Source: Betaproteobacteria bacterium (GTDB lineage: Bacteria > Pseudomonadota > Gammaproteobacteria > Burkholderiales > SG8-41). Taken from it: 58,532 nt of DNA. Location of the stretch: positions 1 to 58,532 of the forward strand of contig CANKUB010000013.1 in the NCBI GenBank assembly GCA_947486575.1, given 5' to 3'. A model generated the notes under the pieces. It was not told the DNA's origin. It saw only the letters and a program-made list of their open reading frames with translations, and did no database searches. Made by a program: the position numbers and the translations under genes. Positions 43,744 to 52,165 of the stretch are shown piece after piece (the first letter of the stretch is position 1; every line of letters begins with the position of its first letter).

Positions 43744-44706
43744 TTACATGCCGACAGCGTTCTTCGCCATCAACAAACCCGCCTTTTGCAGGCCCAGCCG
43801 TATGGATTCCTTGCGCCCCTTATCCACGCTGAGTGCTGGCGGACGCACCCACGACGACTGAATCTCACCCAGCTGCACCAGTGCTTCCTTGTTGGCACTG
43901 GACGTGCTGAATGGGGAGCGTTGCAACTGGTATTCGTACACTGCATCCATCAGCGGAACGGCAAAGTTATTGTGCAGTTCTTTGGCCTTGCGTGCATCGC
44001 CGTCGGTCGCCTCGCGCACCAGATCCACCCAGTGCTGGGTACCCACCACGCTGATGCCCAGCAGTGCGCCAGGGGCATTGTGCAGCAACATACCCAGCAG
44101 TGACGGCGCATCGCATGCCGCCAGCACCGCGAGCTGGTCACCGAGTACGTCATTGATTTCCGCGTATTTGGTGGCAGTGACGGTCGCGGCCTTGATGCCA
44201 ACCACGTTCCGCAAACCCGCAATGCGCTGCAACGAGGCCACCGAATAGGCGCAGCCCGTCGCTTCAGGGTATTGAAAAACGATCATCGGCAAATCAACCT
44301 CGCGATCCATGCGCTCGAACACGGAATAGACGGCTTCGGGTTGATGGCACAGATGGCGGTAGGGCCGCACATCAAACAGCGGCAGCACCAGCAGCATTTC
44401 GGCACCCGCTTTTTTGGCGATTTGCCCCTCGTGCACCAGCCCGGCCAGCGAGCCGCTTGAAATCCCCGCCACCAGCTTAACCCCTTTGGGCATCACCTTT
44501 TTTGCTGCGGCGACAATTTCGGTGCGCTCTTCGGAAGTCAGTGTGAGCACTTCGCCCGCATGGCCGCTGACAGCAATGCCGTAAATGCCCTTGGTCGAAG
44601 CCACGCGCTCGACATGATGCGCGAAACTCTTGTAGTCGATGGAACCGTCCGCTTTAAACGGCGTGACGACGGCAGAGATCAGTCCGTGAATTTCTTTGTG
44701 ATCCAT
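43744..44706 (-). CDS. DapA-family aldolase/lyase
   Basis: A 320-residue TIM-barrel enzyme of the dihydrodipicolinate synthase/N-acetylneuraminate lyase family. The Schiff-base lysine is in GIKAATVTATKY and the pyruvate-carboxylate loop is in GIAVSGHAGEVLTLTSEER (GxxGE type). It probably condenses or splits a pyruvate-containing acid, such as a 2-keto-3-deoxy sugar acid or 5-keto-4-deoxyglucarate. GGGAG precedes the ATG. It shares a strand and likely an operon with the ThDP enzyme upstream and receptors 8 and 7 downstream. Confidence 0.9.
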   Translation of the reverse strand: MDHKEIHGLISAVVTPFKADGSIDYKSFAHHVERVASTKGIYGIAVSGHAGEVLTLTSEERTEIVAAAKKVMPKGVKLVAGISSGSLAGLVHEGQIAKKAGAEMLLVLPLFDVRPYRHLCHQPEAVYSVFERMDREVDLPMIVFQYPEATGCAYSVASLQRIAGLRNVVGIKAATVTATKYAEINDVLGDQLAVLAACDAPSLLGMLLHNAPGALLGISVVGTQHWVDLVREATDGDARKAKELHNNFAVPLMDAVYEYQLQRSPFSTSSANKEALVQLGEIQSSWVRPPALSVDKGRKESIRLGLQKAGLLMAKNAVGM

Positions 44707-44735
44707 AAAGTTTCTCCCAATCCAAACGAAATCAG

Positions 44736-46388
44736 CTACGCATCTTCACCGTAAAGCATACGCCGATAGGTAATATTCACCACGTTACGCGAAATGCGCA
44801 CATCCAATACCATTGGGCCATCACCCGCCATGAACGCATCGATCCCTGATGCCAGTTCATCCAGCGTGCGCACCACCTGCCCACAACAACCGAATCCGCG
44901 AGCCACAGCGCCGAAATCCGGCGAACGTACTCCCGCCAGATTCTTGTCAAAGCCCGATGCCTTCAGTTTATGGTACTCCGCGCCCAGCCCTTCATCGTTC
45001 TGCACAATGAACAGCAGCTTCAACCCCAAGCGCGCCGCAGTATCCAGTTCCTGAATATTCTGCATCGCGCCGCCATCGCCTTCGATCAGCGCAAAGGGTT
45101 TGCCCAGCGCAACGGCCATGCCGATGGCCGTCGGCAACGTTTGTCCAATGCTGCCAAAGCCATTGACGAACGCATGTAGCGCCCGCGGCTTTTTCATGAT
45201 CATCACAGGAAACGCAAACGAGTGGCCGACGCCGATCGCCACGCCCACGTCTGCCGGCAGTTTTTCGTCGATTACGCGCGACACCTCGCGTGGATCAACG
45301 GTGCCCGCTTCAATCTCGTATTCGGCCGGATCACGGTCGGCATTCGCCAAAATCTTCTTTACTGCAACGCTTCTATAATTCTCTTTATAAACTAATAGTT
45401 GCGATAAAGCATCATCGATAGCCCGCAAGGTGACTTGGGCGTCACCTTGCACATAGCAGTCCGCAGCGCGGTCGTTGCCCATCAACAATACCGGCTCGGT
45501 GTTGATATGCACAAAACGCGCCTTCGGGTAGAGCAAGCCACCTTCGATGGTGTGCGGATTCAGACTCGCGCCGACGCCAATAACGCAGTCAGCCTCTTCA
45601 AACAATTCCATTACGGCCCGGGTGGAAAATAAACCGGAGATGCCCGCATGGAACTCACCAGACATTTCACCTTTTGCCACCAGCGAGGATGCCGTCAACG
45701 CACCTATGCGCTGCGCGAGGCGTTCAGCGATTTCAACAGCGCCGGATTGCACCGCGCCTTCGCCAACGATTACCACCGGCTTTTTGCTCGCGGCAATGAT
45801 TTTGACTGCATGCGCCAATTGTTCATCTGCAGGCCGAATGCGCTGCTGGCCCGCGAACAATGCAGACGAAGGCAGGTAATCATCGCCATCGCTGTCGATA
45901 TTCATGTCCTGCACATTCATCGGATAAGCCAGCACCACTGGACGCCGTTGCACCCGCGCCTGATGAAATGCCTGCCGCACGGCATCCTCGGCAAAAGTCG
46001 GCGACAACACCTCGATATAGCCCGCGCCGGTCGCTGTGACCAGCCGATCCTGATTCAGCGACTGGTTTTGCCATTCATTATTGAAATGGGTACGGCTGGT
46101 GTAGATCACCACTGGCACACGTGTCTTGGTTGAAGCGACCAGTGAAGTCGCCATCCGGGTAATGCCGGGGCCGTGCGTAACGTTGCACACGCCCACCTTG
46201 CCCGTGACACGCGCCCAACCCTCCGCCATCGATAGCCCAGCACCTTCATCACGCACATCGATCATGCGCACGCCGGGTATAGCCGACATGGCCGCCGCCC
46301 ACGACATATTGCCGTCGCCCATCAGTCCAAAGATTGTGGTTGCGCCTTCCTTGACGAAGGCGTTGGCTACGGCTTGGTAGACTTTCAT
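44736..46388 (-). CDS. ThDP-dependent decarboxylase/acetolactate-synthase-like enzyme A
   Basis: A 550-residue enzyme with the three ThDP-fold domains: N-terminal Pyr domain (ATTIFGLMGDGNMSW, catalytic Glu in VRDEGAGLSMAEGWARV), central domain, and C-terminal PP domain with the Mg/ThDP motif EGDGGAMQNIQELDTAARLG ending in QND. This places it with acetolactate synthase, benzoylformate decarboxylase and related 2-oxoacid enzymes; the substrate is unknown. An AT-rich patch encodes QLLVYKENYRSV at 45361-45410 in otherwise GC-rich sequence, next to a perfect 10-base hairpin (45425-45450). Confidence 0.9.
   Translation of the reverse strand: MKVYQAVANAFVKEGATTIFGLMGDGNMSWAAAMSAIPGVRMIDVRDEGAGLSMAEGWARVTGKVGVCNVTHGPGITRMATSLVASTKTRVPVVIYTSRTHFNNEWQNQSLNQDRLVTATGAGYIEVLSPTFAEDAVRQAFHQARVQRRPVVLAYPMNVQDMNIDSDGDDYLPSSALFAGQQRIRPADEQLAHAVKIIAASKKPVVIVGEGAVQSGAVEIAERLAQRIGALTASSLVAKGEMSGEFHAGISGLFSTRAVMELFEEADCVIGVGASLNPHTIEGGLLYPKARFVHINTEPVLLMGNDRAADCYVQGDAQVTLRAIDDALSQLLVYKENYRSVAVKKILANADRDPAEYEIEAGTVDPREVSRVIDEKLPADVGVAIGVGHSFAFPVMIMKKPRALHAFVNGFGSIGQTLPTAIGMAVALGKPFALIEGDGGAMQNIQELDTAARLGLKLLFIVQNDEGLGAEYHKLKASGFDKNLAGVRSPDFGAVARGFGCCGQVVRTLDELASGIDAFMAGDGPMVLDVRISRNVVNITYRRMLYGEDA
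45425..45450. repeat. Perfect 10-base hairpin inside the ThDP enzyme gene
   Basis: GCAAGGTGAC (45425-45434) and GTCACCTTGC (45441-45450) with a 6-base loop. It lies within codons next to an AT-rich patch weakly similar (15 of 18 bases) to the dispersed element. Confidence 0.45.
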
Positions 46389-46431
46389 GCGGAGAGACCT
46401 GGCGCTTCAGTACCGGGATTCAAAACGTATT

Positions 46432-47511
46432 TCAGAATTCCTGAGAAATCCCCAGCAGCTTGCCGGCCGTCTCGCCCAACATCATGCGCTTTTGCGCATC
46501 GTTGAAATGCGGACAATTGAGCACGTGATTGATCGAATCGGCCTGCCACGGAATCGGGTGATCGGTGCCGATCACGAGCCTCTCCACGCCCACTTCATGC
46601 GCCAGGTGGCGCAGCGCTTCGTCAGTGAACACCAGCGTGTCGTAGTACATGTCGCGCATGTATTCGGTAGGCTTCTTCTTCAGTTTGACGCCCGTATCCA
46701 TTTCAGGCGCGACGCGCAGGCTGTTGTCCGATCGGGGGGCGTACGAAGGCAGAAAGCCGCCGCCATGCGCGGAGCAAATCTTGAGCCCGGGGAATTTGTC
46801 GAGCGTACCTTCAAAGATGATGTGCGACAACGCAATCGTGGTATCCAGCGGATTGCCAATGGTATTGGCGAGCCAGCCATTACCCTTGAAACGATTATTG
46901 AGTTCCGGCGTGCTTTGCGGGTGAATAAACAACAGAATGCCGAGGTCCTCGGCCTTGCGCCATACCGCGTCAAATTTCGGATTGGCAAACTCATCACCCA
47001 CCACGCTGCCGCCAATCGCAGCACCGCGCATACCGAGCTTTTTCACCGCGTGCTCAAGCTGCTGCACGGCGACATCAGGCGCTTGCAGCGTCAAAGCGGC
47101 AAAGCCCACGAAACGATCCGGATGCGCCGCGCACAATTCGGCGAGCGTTTCATTATTGATTTTGCAGATCTCGACCGCCTTGTCGCGCCCTTCCATGTAC
47201 CAGTGCGGGTTAATGCTGATAGCCTCTACGTCGATGCCCTGCTCGTCCATTTCTCGCAGACGCCGCGCGCCAACATAGCCTATATCGGGGCCGCGCTCCT
47301 TCGTATGATCTTTGCCCTGCAATTCCAGCGCCTTGGGAATCACGCAGTGTGCATGCACGTCGATGGTTTTCACGCGCTTGCCCGCAACGATCACCTGCCG
47401 ACGGCGTCCTCCGCCTGGTTGCGCCGCAGCTTCGTTGGTGGCCGTCAGTGCATGACCTTGGCAATCAACGAATTGCAATTCGCCCGCGTGGGTATGGTTG
47501 TGGTCATGCAT
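46432..47511 (-). CDS. ACMSD-like metal-dependent amidohydrolase/decarboxylase
   Basis: A 359-residue TIM-barrel enzyme. Metal ligands are seen in IDVHAHCVIP (HxH), ILLFIHPQ, CSAHGGG and VIGTDHPIPW. These are the marks of the amidohydrolase_2 family that includes 2-amino-3-carboxymuconate-6-semialdehyde decarboxylase and gamma-resorcylate decarboxylase. A His-rich N-terminus (MHDHNHTHAG) extends about 45 residues beyond the usual start and may bind metal. It probably decarboxylates an aromatic or ring-cleavage acid. AGGAG precedes the ATG. It is upstream of ThDP enzyme A on the same strand. Confidence 0.9.
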   Translation of the reverse strand: MHDHNHTHAGELQFVDCQGHALTATNEAAAQPGGGRRRQVIVAGKRVKTIDVHAHCVIPKALELQGKDHTKERGPDIGYVGARRLREMDEQGIDVEAISINPHWYMEGRDKAVEICKINNETLAELCAAHPDRFVGFAALTLQAPDVAVQQLEHAVKKLGMRGAAIGGSVVGDEFANPKFDAVWRKAEDLGILLFIHPQSTPELNNRFKGNGWLANTIGNPLDTTIALSHIIFEGTLDKFPGLKICSAHGGGFLPSYAPRSDNSLRVAPEMDTGVKLKKKPTEYMRDMYYDTLVFTDEALRHLAHEVGVERLVIGTDHPIPWQADSINHVLNCPHFNDAQKRMMLGETAGKLLGISQEF

Positions 47512-47571
47512 GGGACTCTCCTGATGAAATTGTGTTGTAATTAAAGGGTGAATTATCGCACGCCTACACGT

Positions 47572-48534
47572 CTATTCGGTCAGCCGCACCCTGGCCTTGC
47601 GGATGACGCCCGTCCATTTGTCCGATTCGGCCTTCAGGAACGTTGCGAATTCCTGTGGCGTATTAGCGACAATTTCGGCAGCCTCATTGGAAAGGCGTGA
47701 CGAGACCTCTTTCGATTTCAGTGCCTTGACCGTGCCCTCGTGCAGCGCGCGCAGAATCGGCCCGGGCGTGGCGGCAGGCAACATCAATCCATACCAGCCG
47801 GTGACCACGTAGCCAGGCACGCCGGATTCAGCAACTGTTGGCACGTCCGGCGCAACGCTGGAGCGCTGGCGACTGGTAACCGCCAAAGCGCGCAGGCGTC
47901 CCGCCTTGATCATCTGCGCCCCCGCCAGAAAATTATTCAGAAAAACGGGCACCTGCCCCGAGAGCAAATCGCTCATCGCCTGCCCGGCGCCCTTGTAGGG
48001 CACATGAACAACGTCAATGCCCGCCATGTTCTTGAACAGCTCCATGCCCAGATGCGGGCCACTGCCGTTGCCCGATGAAGCATACGTCAATTGCCCGGGC
48101 CGCGCCTTGGCAAATGCAACCAGGTCCTTTACGTTTTTCGCGGGCAGTGACGGATGAACCGTAATCACGAACGGATACTCCGCCAGCACCGTCACCGGCG
48201 CATGGTCATCGGGACCATACGGAAGCTTCGCGTACAACGCCGGATTGATCACGTGAGTGGCGAGCGTGATCAACGCCGTGTAGCCGTCGGGCGCCGCTTT
48301 CGCCACGAGGTCCGAACCGATGATGCTGTTGGCACCGGGGCGGTTATCAACGATCACCTGCTGCCCCATCACCTCGGTCATTTTTTGCGCGAGTGTGCGC
48401 GCCACCACATCGGTGCCGCCGCCCGGTGGATACGGGACGATGATGCGGATGGGTTTAACGGGATAGTTTTGTGCGCCACTGGAAGCCGCAAACATCAGTA
48501 GCGCACACTGAACAAGACGAAGAAGTATAATCAT
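47572..48534 (-). CDS. Bug/TctC-type periplasmic receptor 9
   Basis: A 320-residue receptor with a signal peptide ending at SGAQ (about residue 22) and the textbook loop IRIIVPYPPGGGTDVVART. The blocks APDGYTALITLATHVINPAL, VPYKGAGQAMSDLLSGQVPV and VAPDVPTVAESGVPGY are intact. No Shine-Dalgarno is visible: an AT-rich element (48542-48566) occupies the place just before the ATG. It lies between the hydrolase and the amidohydrolase, all on the minus strand. Confidence 0.92.
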   Translation of the reverse strand: MIILLRLVQCALLMFAASSGAQNYPVKPIRIIVPYPPGGGTDVVARTLAQKMTEVMGQQVIVDNRPGANSIIGSDLVAKAAPDGYTALITLATHVINPALYAKLPYGPDDHAPVTVLAEYPFVITVHPSLPAKNVKDLVAFAKARPGQLTYASSGNGSGPHLGMELFKNMAGIDVVHVPYKGAGQAMSDLLSGQVPVFLNNFLAGAQMIKAGRLRALAVTSRQRSSVAPDVPTVAESGVPGYVVTGWYGLMLPAATPGPILRALHEGTVKALKSKEVSSRLSNEAAEIVANTPQEFATFLKAESDKWTGVIRKARVRLTE

Positions 48535-48541
48535 AATTAAT

Positions 48542-48566
48542 TCAATAAAAACAATAACTTATAGAT
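48542..48566 (+). repeat. Dispersed AT-rich element, copy 9
   Basis: Exact core TCAATAAAAACAATAA then CTTATAGAT. It fills the gap between the hydrolase stop (48578) and the receptor 9 start (48534), in the same layout as the copy at 10481. Confidence 0.75.
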
Positions 48567-48577
48567 TATCTCAAGAC

Positions 48578-49384
48578 CTACAGCGGATGCCGTCGCACAA
48601 AATCAAGCAACGCCTGCGCGCAGACATCCGGGTCGGTCGCCGCTGCATGAAACGAATCACCCGGCAGCACCACCAACTCTGAATGCGGCACCTGTTCCTG
48701 CCAGGCACGCGTTTCCGCAACCGATGCCAAGCCACTTTCTTGCGTGGTGAGAACCAGCATTGGACAACGGAGATTTTTCACGTCTTCAGTAATATCCGAA
48801 AAATTGATCGTCGCAGCAAAGCCTGCTTCCGTAGATACCGCTGTACGGCCCATATACTTGATCCACCACTCAATACCCGCTTGCGGAAATTTGCTGCCCA
48901 GCCGCGAAGCCATGCTGCGCCGCGCCCAGTGTTCGATGCCCTGCTCGATCACTTCCTTCACGCGCGCCTCGCGCGTGGCCTTGTCTGCCCGGATAGGCGG
49001 CGGTGAACCGACCACGGTCAATGTATGCACCCTGTCCGGGCGCCGTGCCGCAAACGCACGCCCGATCACGCCGCCGATTTTTGCCCCAACCAGATGAAAG
49101 CGCTGCACACCCAGATGATCCATCAATTTCAAATAATCATTAATCACGACATCCAGCGTCCACGGAAATTCACGCGCCATCGGCGTTGAATCACCAAAGC
49201 CGCGCATGTCCGGACGCACGACTTTATAGTGGCGCGCCAGATGCGGCACCCAGCCATACCATGCGCGGTGGCTTTCGTTGTTGCCGTGACACAGCAAGAT
49301 CGTTTCCGGCTTAAGCCACGGATCGGTGAAGTCATCCACCCTGTAAAAGAGTTCATTAACTGGCGAAATTTCCAGCTTGGCCAT
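48578..49384 (-). CDS. Alpha/beta hydrolase with atypical nucleophile motif
   Basis: A 268-residue alpha/beta hydrolase. The oxyanion region is ILLCHGNNESHRAWYGW, then VRPDMRGFGDS. The nucleophile elbow reads LVGAKIGGVIG: the usual Ser, Asp or Cys of GxSxG is a lysine. The catalytic histidine is kept (GDSFHAAATDPD). Either the enzyme is non-hydrolytic or another residue acts. The start is placed at MAKLEISPV. It lies in a catabolic cluster, upstream of receptor 9 on the same strand. Confidence 0.85.
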   Translation of the reverse strand: MAKLEISPVNELFYRVDDFTDPWLKPETILLCHGNNESHRAWYGWVPHLARHYKVVRPDMRGFGDSTPMAREFPWTLDVVINDYLKLMDHLGVQRFHLVGAKIGGVIGRAFAARRPDRVHTLTVVGSPPPIRADKATREARVKEVIEQGIEHWARRSMASRLGSKFPQAGIEWWIKYMGRTAVSTEAGFAATINFSDITEDVKNLRCPMLVLTTQESGLASVAETRAWQEQVPHSELVVLPGDSFHAAATDPDVCAQALLDFVRRHPL

Positions 49385-49518
49385 ACGGAATTCCTTAATG
49401 TGGAAGCAACGTGCAAGTGACAGCATGTTACCGCAACAATAATCTGGCCGAACTGAAATTCCTGCTATGCTTTTCTGATCAGCATCAAACCTAAACTTTA
49501 CCTTTGCAGGGAACCAGC

Positions 49519-51159
49519 ATGCCCAAGATGACCGGACACCGTTACTTTGCCGAAGCCATGAAAGGCTATGACGTATCGCATTTGTTTTATGTGAATACGA
49601 TTATCCCGCCCGCCATGAACGAGATCGATAAAATTGGCAGCGTGCAACGCGTGGTGACGCACGGCGAAAAAGCCGCCGCCTATATGGCCGACGGCTATGC
49701 GCGCGCTTCGAACAAAGTCGGCGTGTGCCTGTGTCAGGACATCGGCAGCACCAACCTTGCTGCGGGTTTGCGCGATCCGTTCATGGCGGGCTCGCCGGTG
49801 ATCGCAATTTCCGGCGGGCAAAACGACATGCCGCGTTATCGCCATGCCTATCAAAATGCCGAAGACCACGCTGCCTGGGATGGCGTGACCAAAGCGAATT
49901 ATTCTGTCGATAGCGCTGCACGTTTTCCCGATCTGCTGCGTCAGGCCTTTCGAGATGCGACCACCGGCGCGCCCGGGCCGGTGCATCTGGAATTGCGCGG
50001 CAACGTGGGGCAAATGCTCGACAAGGAAGCCGATTACGATCTCACCGTTGAGCAGCGCTACACGCGCTTCCCGCCGTTTCGGCCGCGCGCGGAAGATACA
50101 GATATCAAGGCTGCGCTGAAAGCACTGAAAGAGGCTGCGAAGCCCATCATCGTTGTGGGCGGCGGCGCGGTCAAATCGCTGGCAGGCGCCGAAGTCGTCG
50201 CGCTCGCGGACAAATTGCAGATTCCGATTGCCACCAGTCTTCACGCGCGTGCGCTGGTGCCCGACGATCATGCGCTCGGCGTGGGCGTGCCCGGCAGTTA
50301 CTCCCGCTGGTGTGCCAACAAGTCAGTTGCTGCGGCGGATCTGGTTTTTTTCATTGGCAGTCATACCGGCGGACAAGTCACCAACGGCTGGTCAATTCCG
50401 AAAATCGGCACACGCGTCATACAACTCGATATCAACCCAAACGAATTGGGCCGTAATTACCCGAACACGGTGTCGATGTGCGGTGATGTCAAAGCCACGT
50501 TGACCGACATGCTGGCACAGGCGGGCGGGCCAACGCCGCGTGCGGAGTGGCTGGAACAATGCCGTGGATACGTCGCAGATTATTGGGCCGAGAGCGACCC
50601 GCTGCGCGACTCTGGCGATGTTCCCATCAGACCGGAGCGGATGGCCAAGGAACTGGGCGAATGGATGCCGTCAAACGCCGTATTGGTGGTAGATACCTTT
50701 CACGCAGCATTGTGGACAGCACAGATGACCAAAATGAAAGCAGGCCAGCGTTACATCCGCTGCGGCGGCTCGCTGGGCTGGGGATTCCCCGGCACGCTGG
50801 GCGTGAAAGCCGCGCTGCCCGGCACGCCAGTGATAGGCTTCACGGGTGATGCCGGCTTTTACTATCACATGGCCGAAATGGAGACGGCGGCACGTTGCGG
50901 CATCAACGCGGTGATGGTGGTGAACAACAATTTCTCTGGCGGCGTTGCAGAAACTGCCGCGTTCCAAAAAGAAGTCAACCTGACTAGCGTGGCGAATTCC
51001 ATGGGCTGCGCCGGATTTCGCGTAGAGAAACCTTCAGACATACGCGACGCACTGGATAAGGCACTGGCCTGTGGCAAACCCGCGATTGTTGAAATTATCG
51101 GCGATGCGTCCATACGCGCCAAGCGCGCCTGGGCTCCTGCTGGCGTAACGGGCGAGTAG
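49519..51159 (+). CDS. ThDP-dependent decarboxylase/acetolactate-synthase-like enzyme B
   Basis: A 546-residue enzyme with Pyr domain (VVTHGEKAAAYMADGYARAS, catalytic Glu), central domain (IIVVGGGAVKSLAGAEV) and PP domain with GDAGFYYHMAEMETAARCG and VNNNFSG as the Mg/ThDP site. It is related to sulfoacetaldehyde acetyltransferase and acetolactate-synthase-like enzymes. It differs clearly from enzyme A. ATG at 49519 follows GCAGGGA. It runs straight into two Bug receptors, the first 4 bases downstream, so uptake of its substrate is likely co-expressed. Confidence 0.92.
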   Translation: MPKMTGHRYFAEAMKGYDVSHLFYVNTIIPPAMNEIDKIGSVQRVVTHGEKAAAYMADGYARASNKVGVCLCQDIGSTNLAAGLRDPFMAGSPVIAISGGQNDMPRYRHAYQNAEDHAAWDGVTKANYSVDSAARFPDLLRQAFRDATTGAPGPVHLELRGNVGQMLDKEADYDLTVEQRYTRFPPFRPRAEDTDIKAALKALKEAAKPIIVVGGGAVKSLAGAEVVALADKLQIPIATSLHARALVPDDHALGVGVPGSYSRWCANKSVAAADLVFFIGSHTGGQVTNGWSIPKIGTRVIQLDINPNELGRNYPNTVSMCGDVKATLTDMLAQAGGPTPRAEWLEQCRGYVADYWAESDPLRDSGDVPIRPERMAKELGEWMPSNAVLVVDTFHAALWTAQMTKMKAGQRYIRCGGSLGWGFPGTLGVKAALPGTPVIGFTGDAGFYYHMAEMETAARCGINAVMVVNNNFSGGVAETAAFQKEVNLTSVANSMGCAGFRVEKPSDIRDALDKALACGKPAIVEIIGDASIRAKRAWAPAGVTGE

Positions 51160-51163
51160 TCGC

Positions 51164-52141
51164 ATGCGAAGCCTCCTTGCAGCAGCTGCCATTGCCGGTG
51201 CGTGCGGGCTGGTAGCGCCCGTGTACGTATTCGCCCAGGACACTTACCCCAACCGCCCGATCCGCATTGTCGTGCCGACTGCGCCCGGCGGCCCCAGCGA
51301 CACCACCTCGCGACTGGTTGGCCAGGAACTCACCAAGCGCTGGGGGCGCCAAGTGATCGTCGATCTGCGCCCGGGCGCAGGCACCATTATTGGCACGGAA
51401 ATCGTGGCGAAGGCTGCGCCCGACGGCTACACACTGCTGGCGGCACCGGGCTCGCTGGCCACTAACGTCGCGGGTTACAAAAAACTGCCGTATGACGCGG
51501 TGCGCGACTTTGCCCCGATCACGCAATCGCTGTACGTGCCCATTCTGCTGGTGATACACCCGTCCTTGCCAGCGAAGACGTTGAAAGAATTCATCGCCTT
51601 CGCGCGCGCGCGGCCCAACGACGTGCTGTATTCCGGCGCGGGCCACGGCGTACTGCCACATCTGGCGATGGAGCTTTTCGCCAACATGGCGCAGATACGT
51701 CTCACCGTGGTGCAATTCAAAGGCACCGCGCCTGGCGTGGTGGAACTGCTCTCGGGACGTGTTGCCGCAACCATGACGAGTTCGCTGGCGCTGGTGATTC
51801 CGCATGTCAAAAGCGGCAGGCTGCGTGGGCTGGGCATTACCAGCGGCGTACGCGCCCCGGTGTTGCCGGAGGTTCCCACCATCATCGAGGCAGGTGTGCC
51901 GGGTTATGAAGCTGTCCAATGGTCAGGGTTTCTTGCGCCAGCGGGCATACCCAAAGAAATTCTCGCGCGCCTGCACAGGGAAATTGTAGCCATTCTGCGC
52001 TTGCCAGAAGTGCAGGAACGGCTTGCCAGCGAAATCGCTACCATTGCCACCAGTACGCCTGAACAATTTTCGGCATATCTAAAATCCGAAATTACCAAGT
52101 GGACACGGGCGGCGCAGGCGGCGGGCATACAGCCGGAATGA
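51164..52141 (+). CDS. Bug/TctC-type periplasmic receptor 10
   Basis: A 325-residue receptor beginning 4 bases after ThDP enzyme B. The signal peptide ends at VFAQ (about residue 25). The loop is IRIVVPTAPGGPSDTTSRL, followed by APDGYTLLAAPGSLATNVA. In place of VPYKG it has VQFKGTAPGVVELLSGRV. A third copy of the same kind follows immediately. Confidence 0.92.
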   Translation: MRSLLAAAAIAGACGLVAPVYVFAQDTYPNRPIRIVVPTAPGGPSDTTSRLVGQELTKRWGRQVIVDLRPGAGTIIGTEIVAKAAPDGYTLLAAPGSLATNVAGYKKLPYDAVRDFAPITQSLYVPILLVIHPSLPAKTLKEFIAFARARPNDVLYSGAGHGVLPHLAMELFANMAQIRLTVVQFKGTAPGVVELLSGRVAATMTSSLALVIPHVKSGRLRGLGITSGVRAPVLPEVPTIIEAGVPGYEAVQWSGFLAPAGIPKEILARLHREIVAILRLPEVQERLASEIATIATSTPEQFSAYLKSEITKWTRAAQAAGIQPE

Positions 52142-52165
52142 ACCGATAATTTCTCAGGCGATCCT

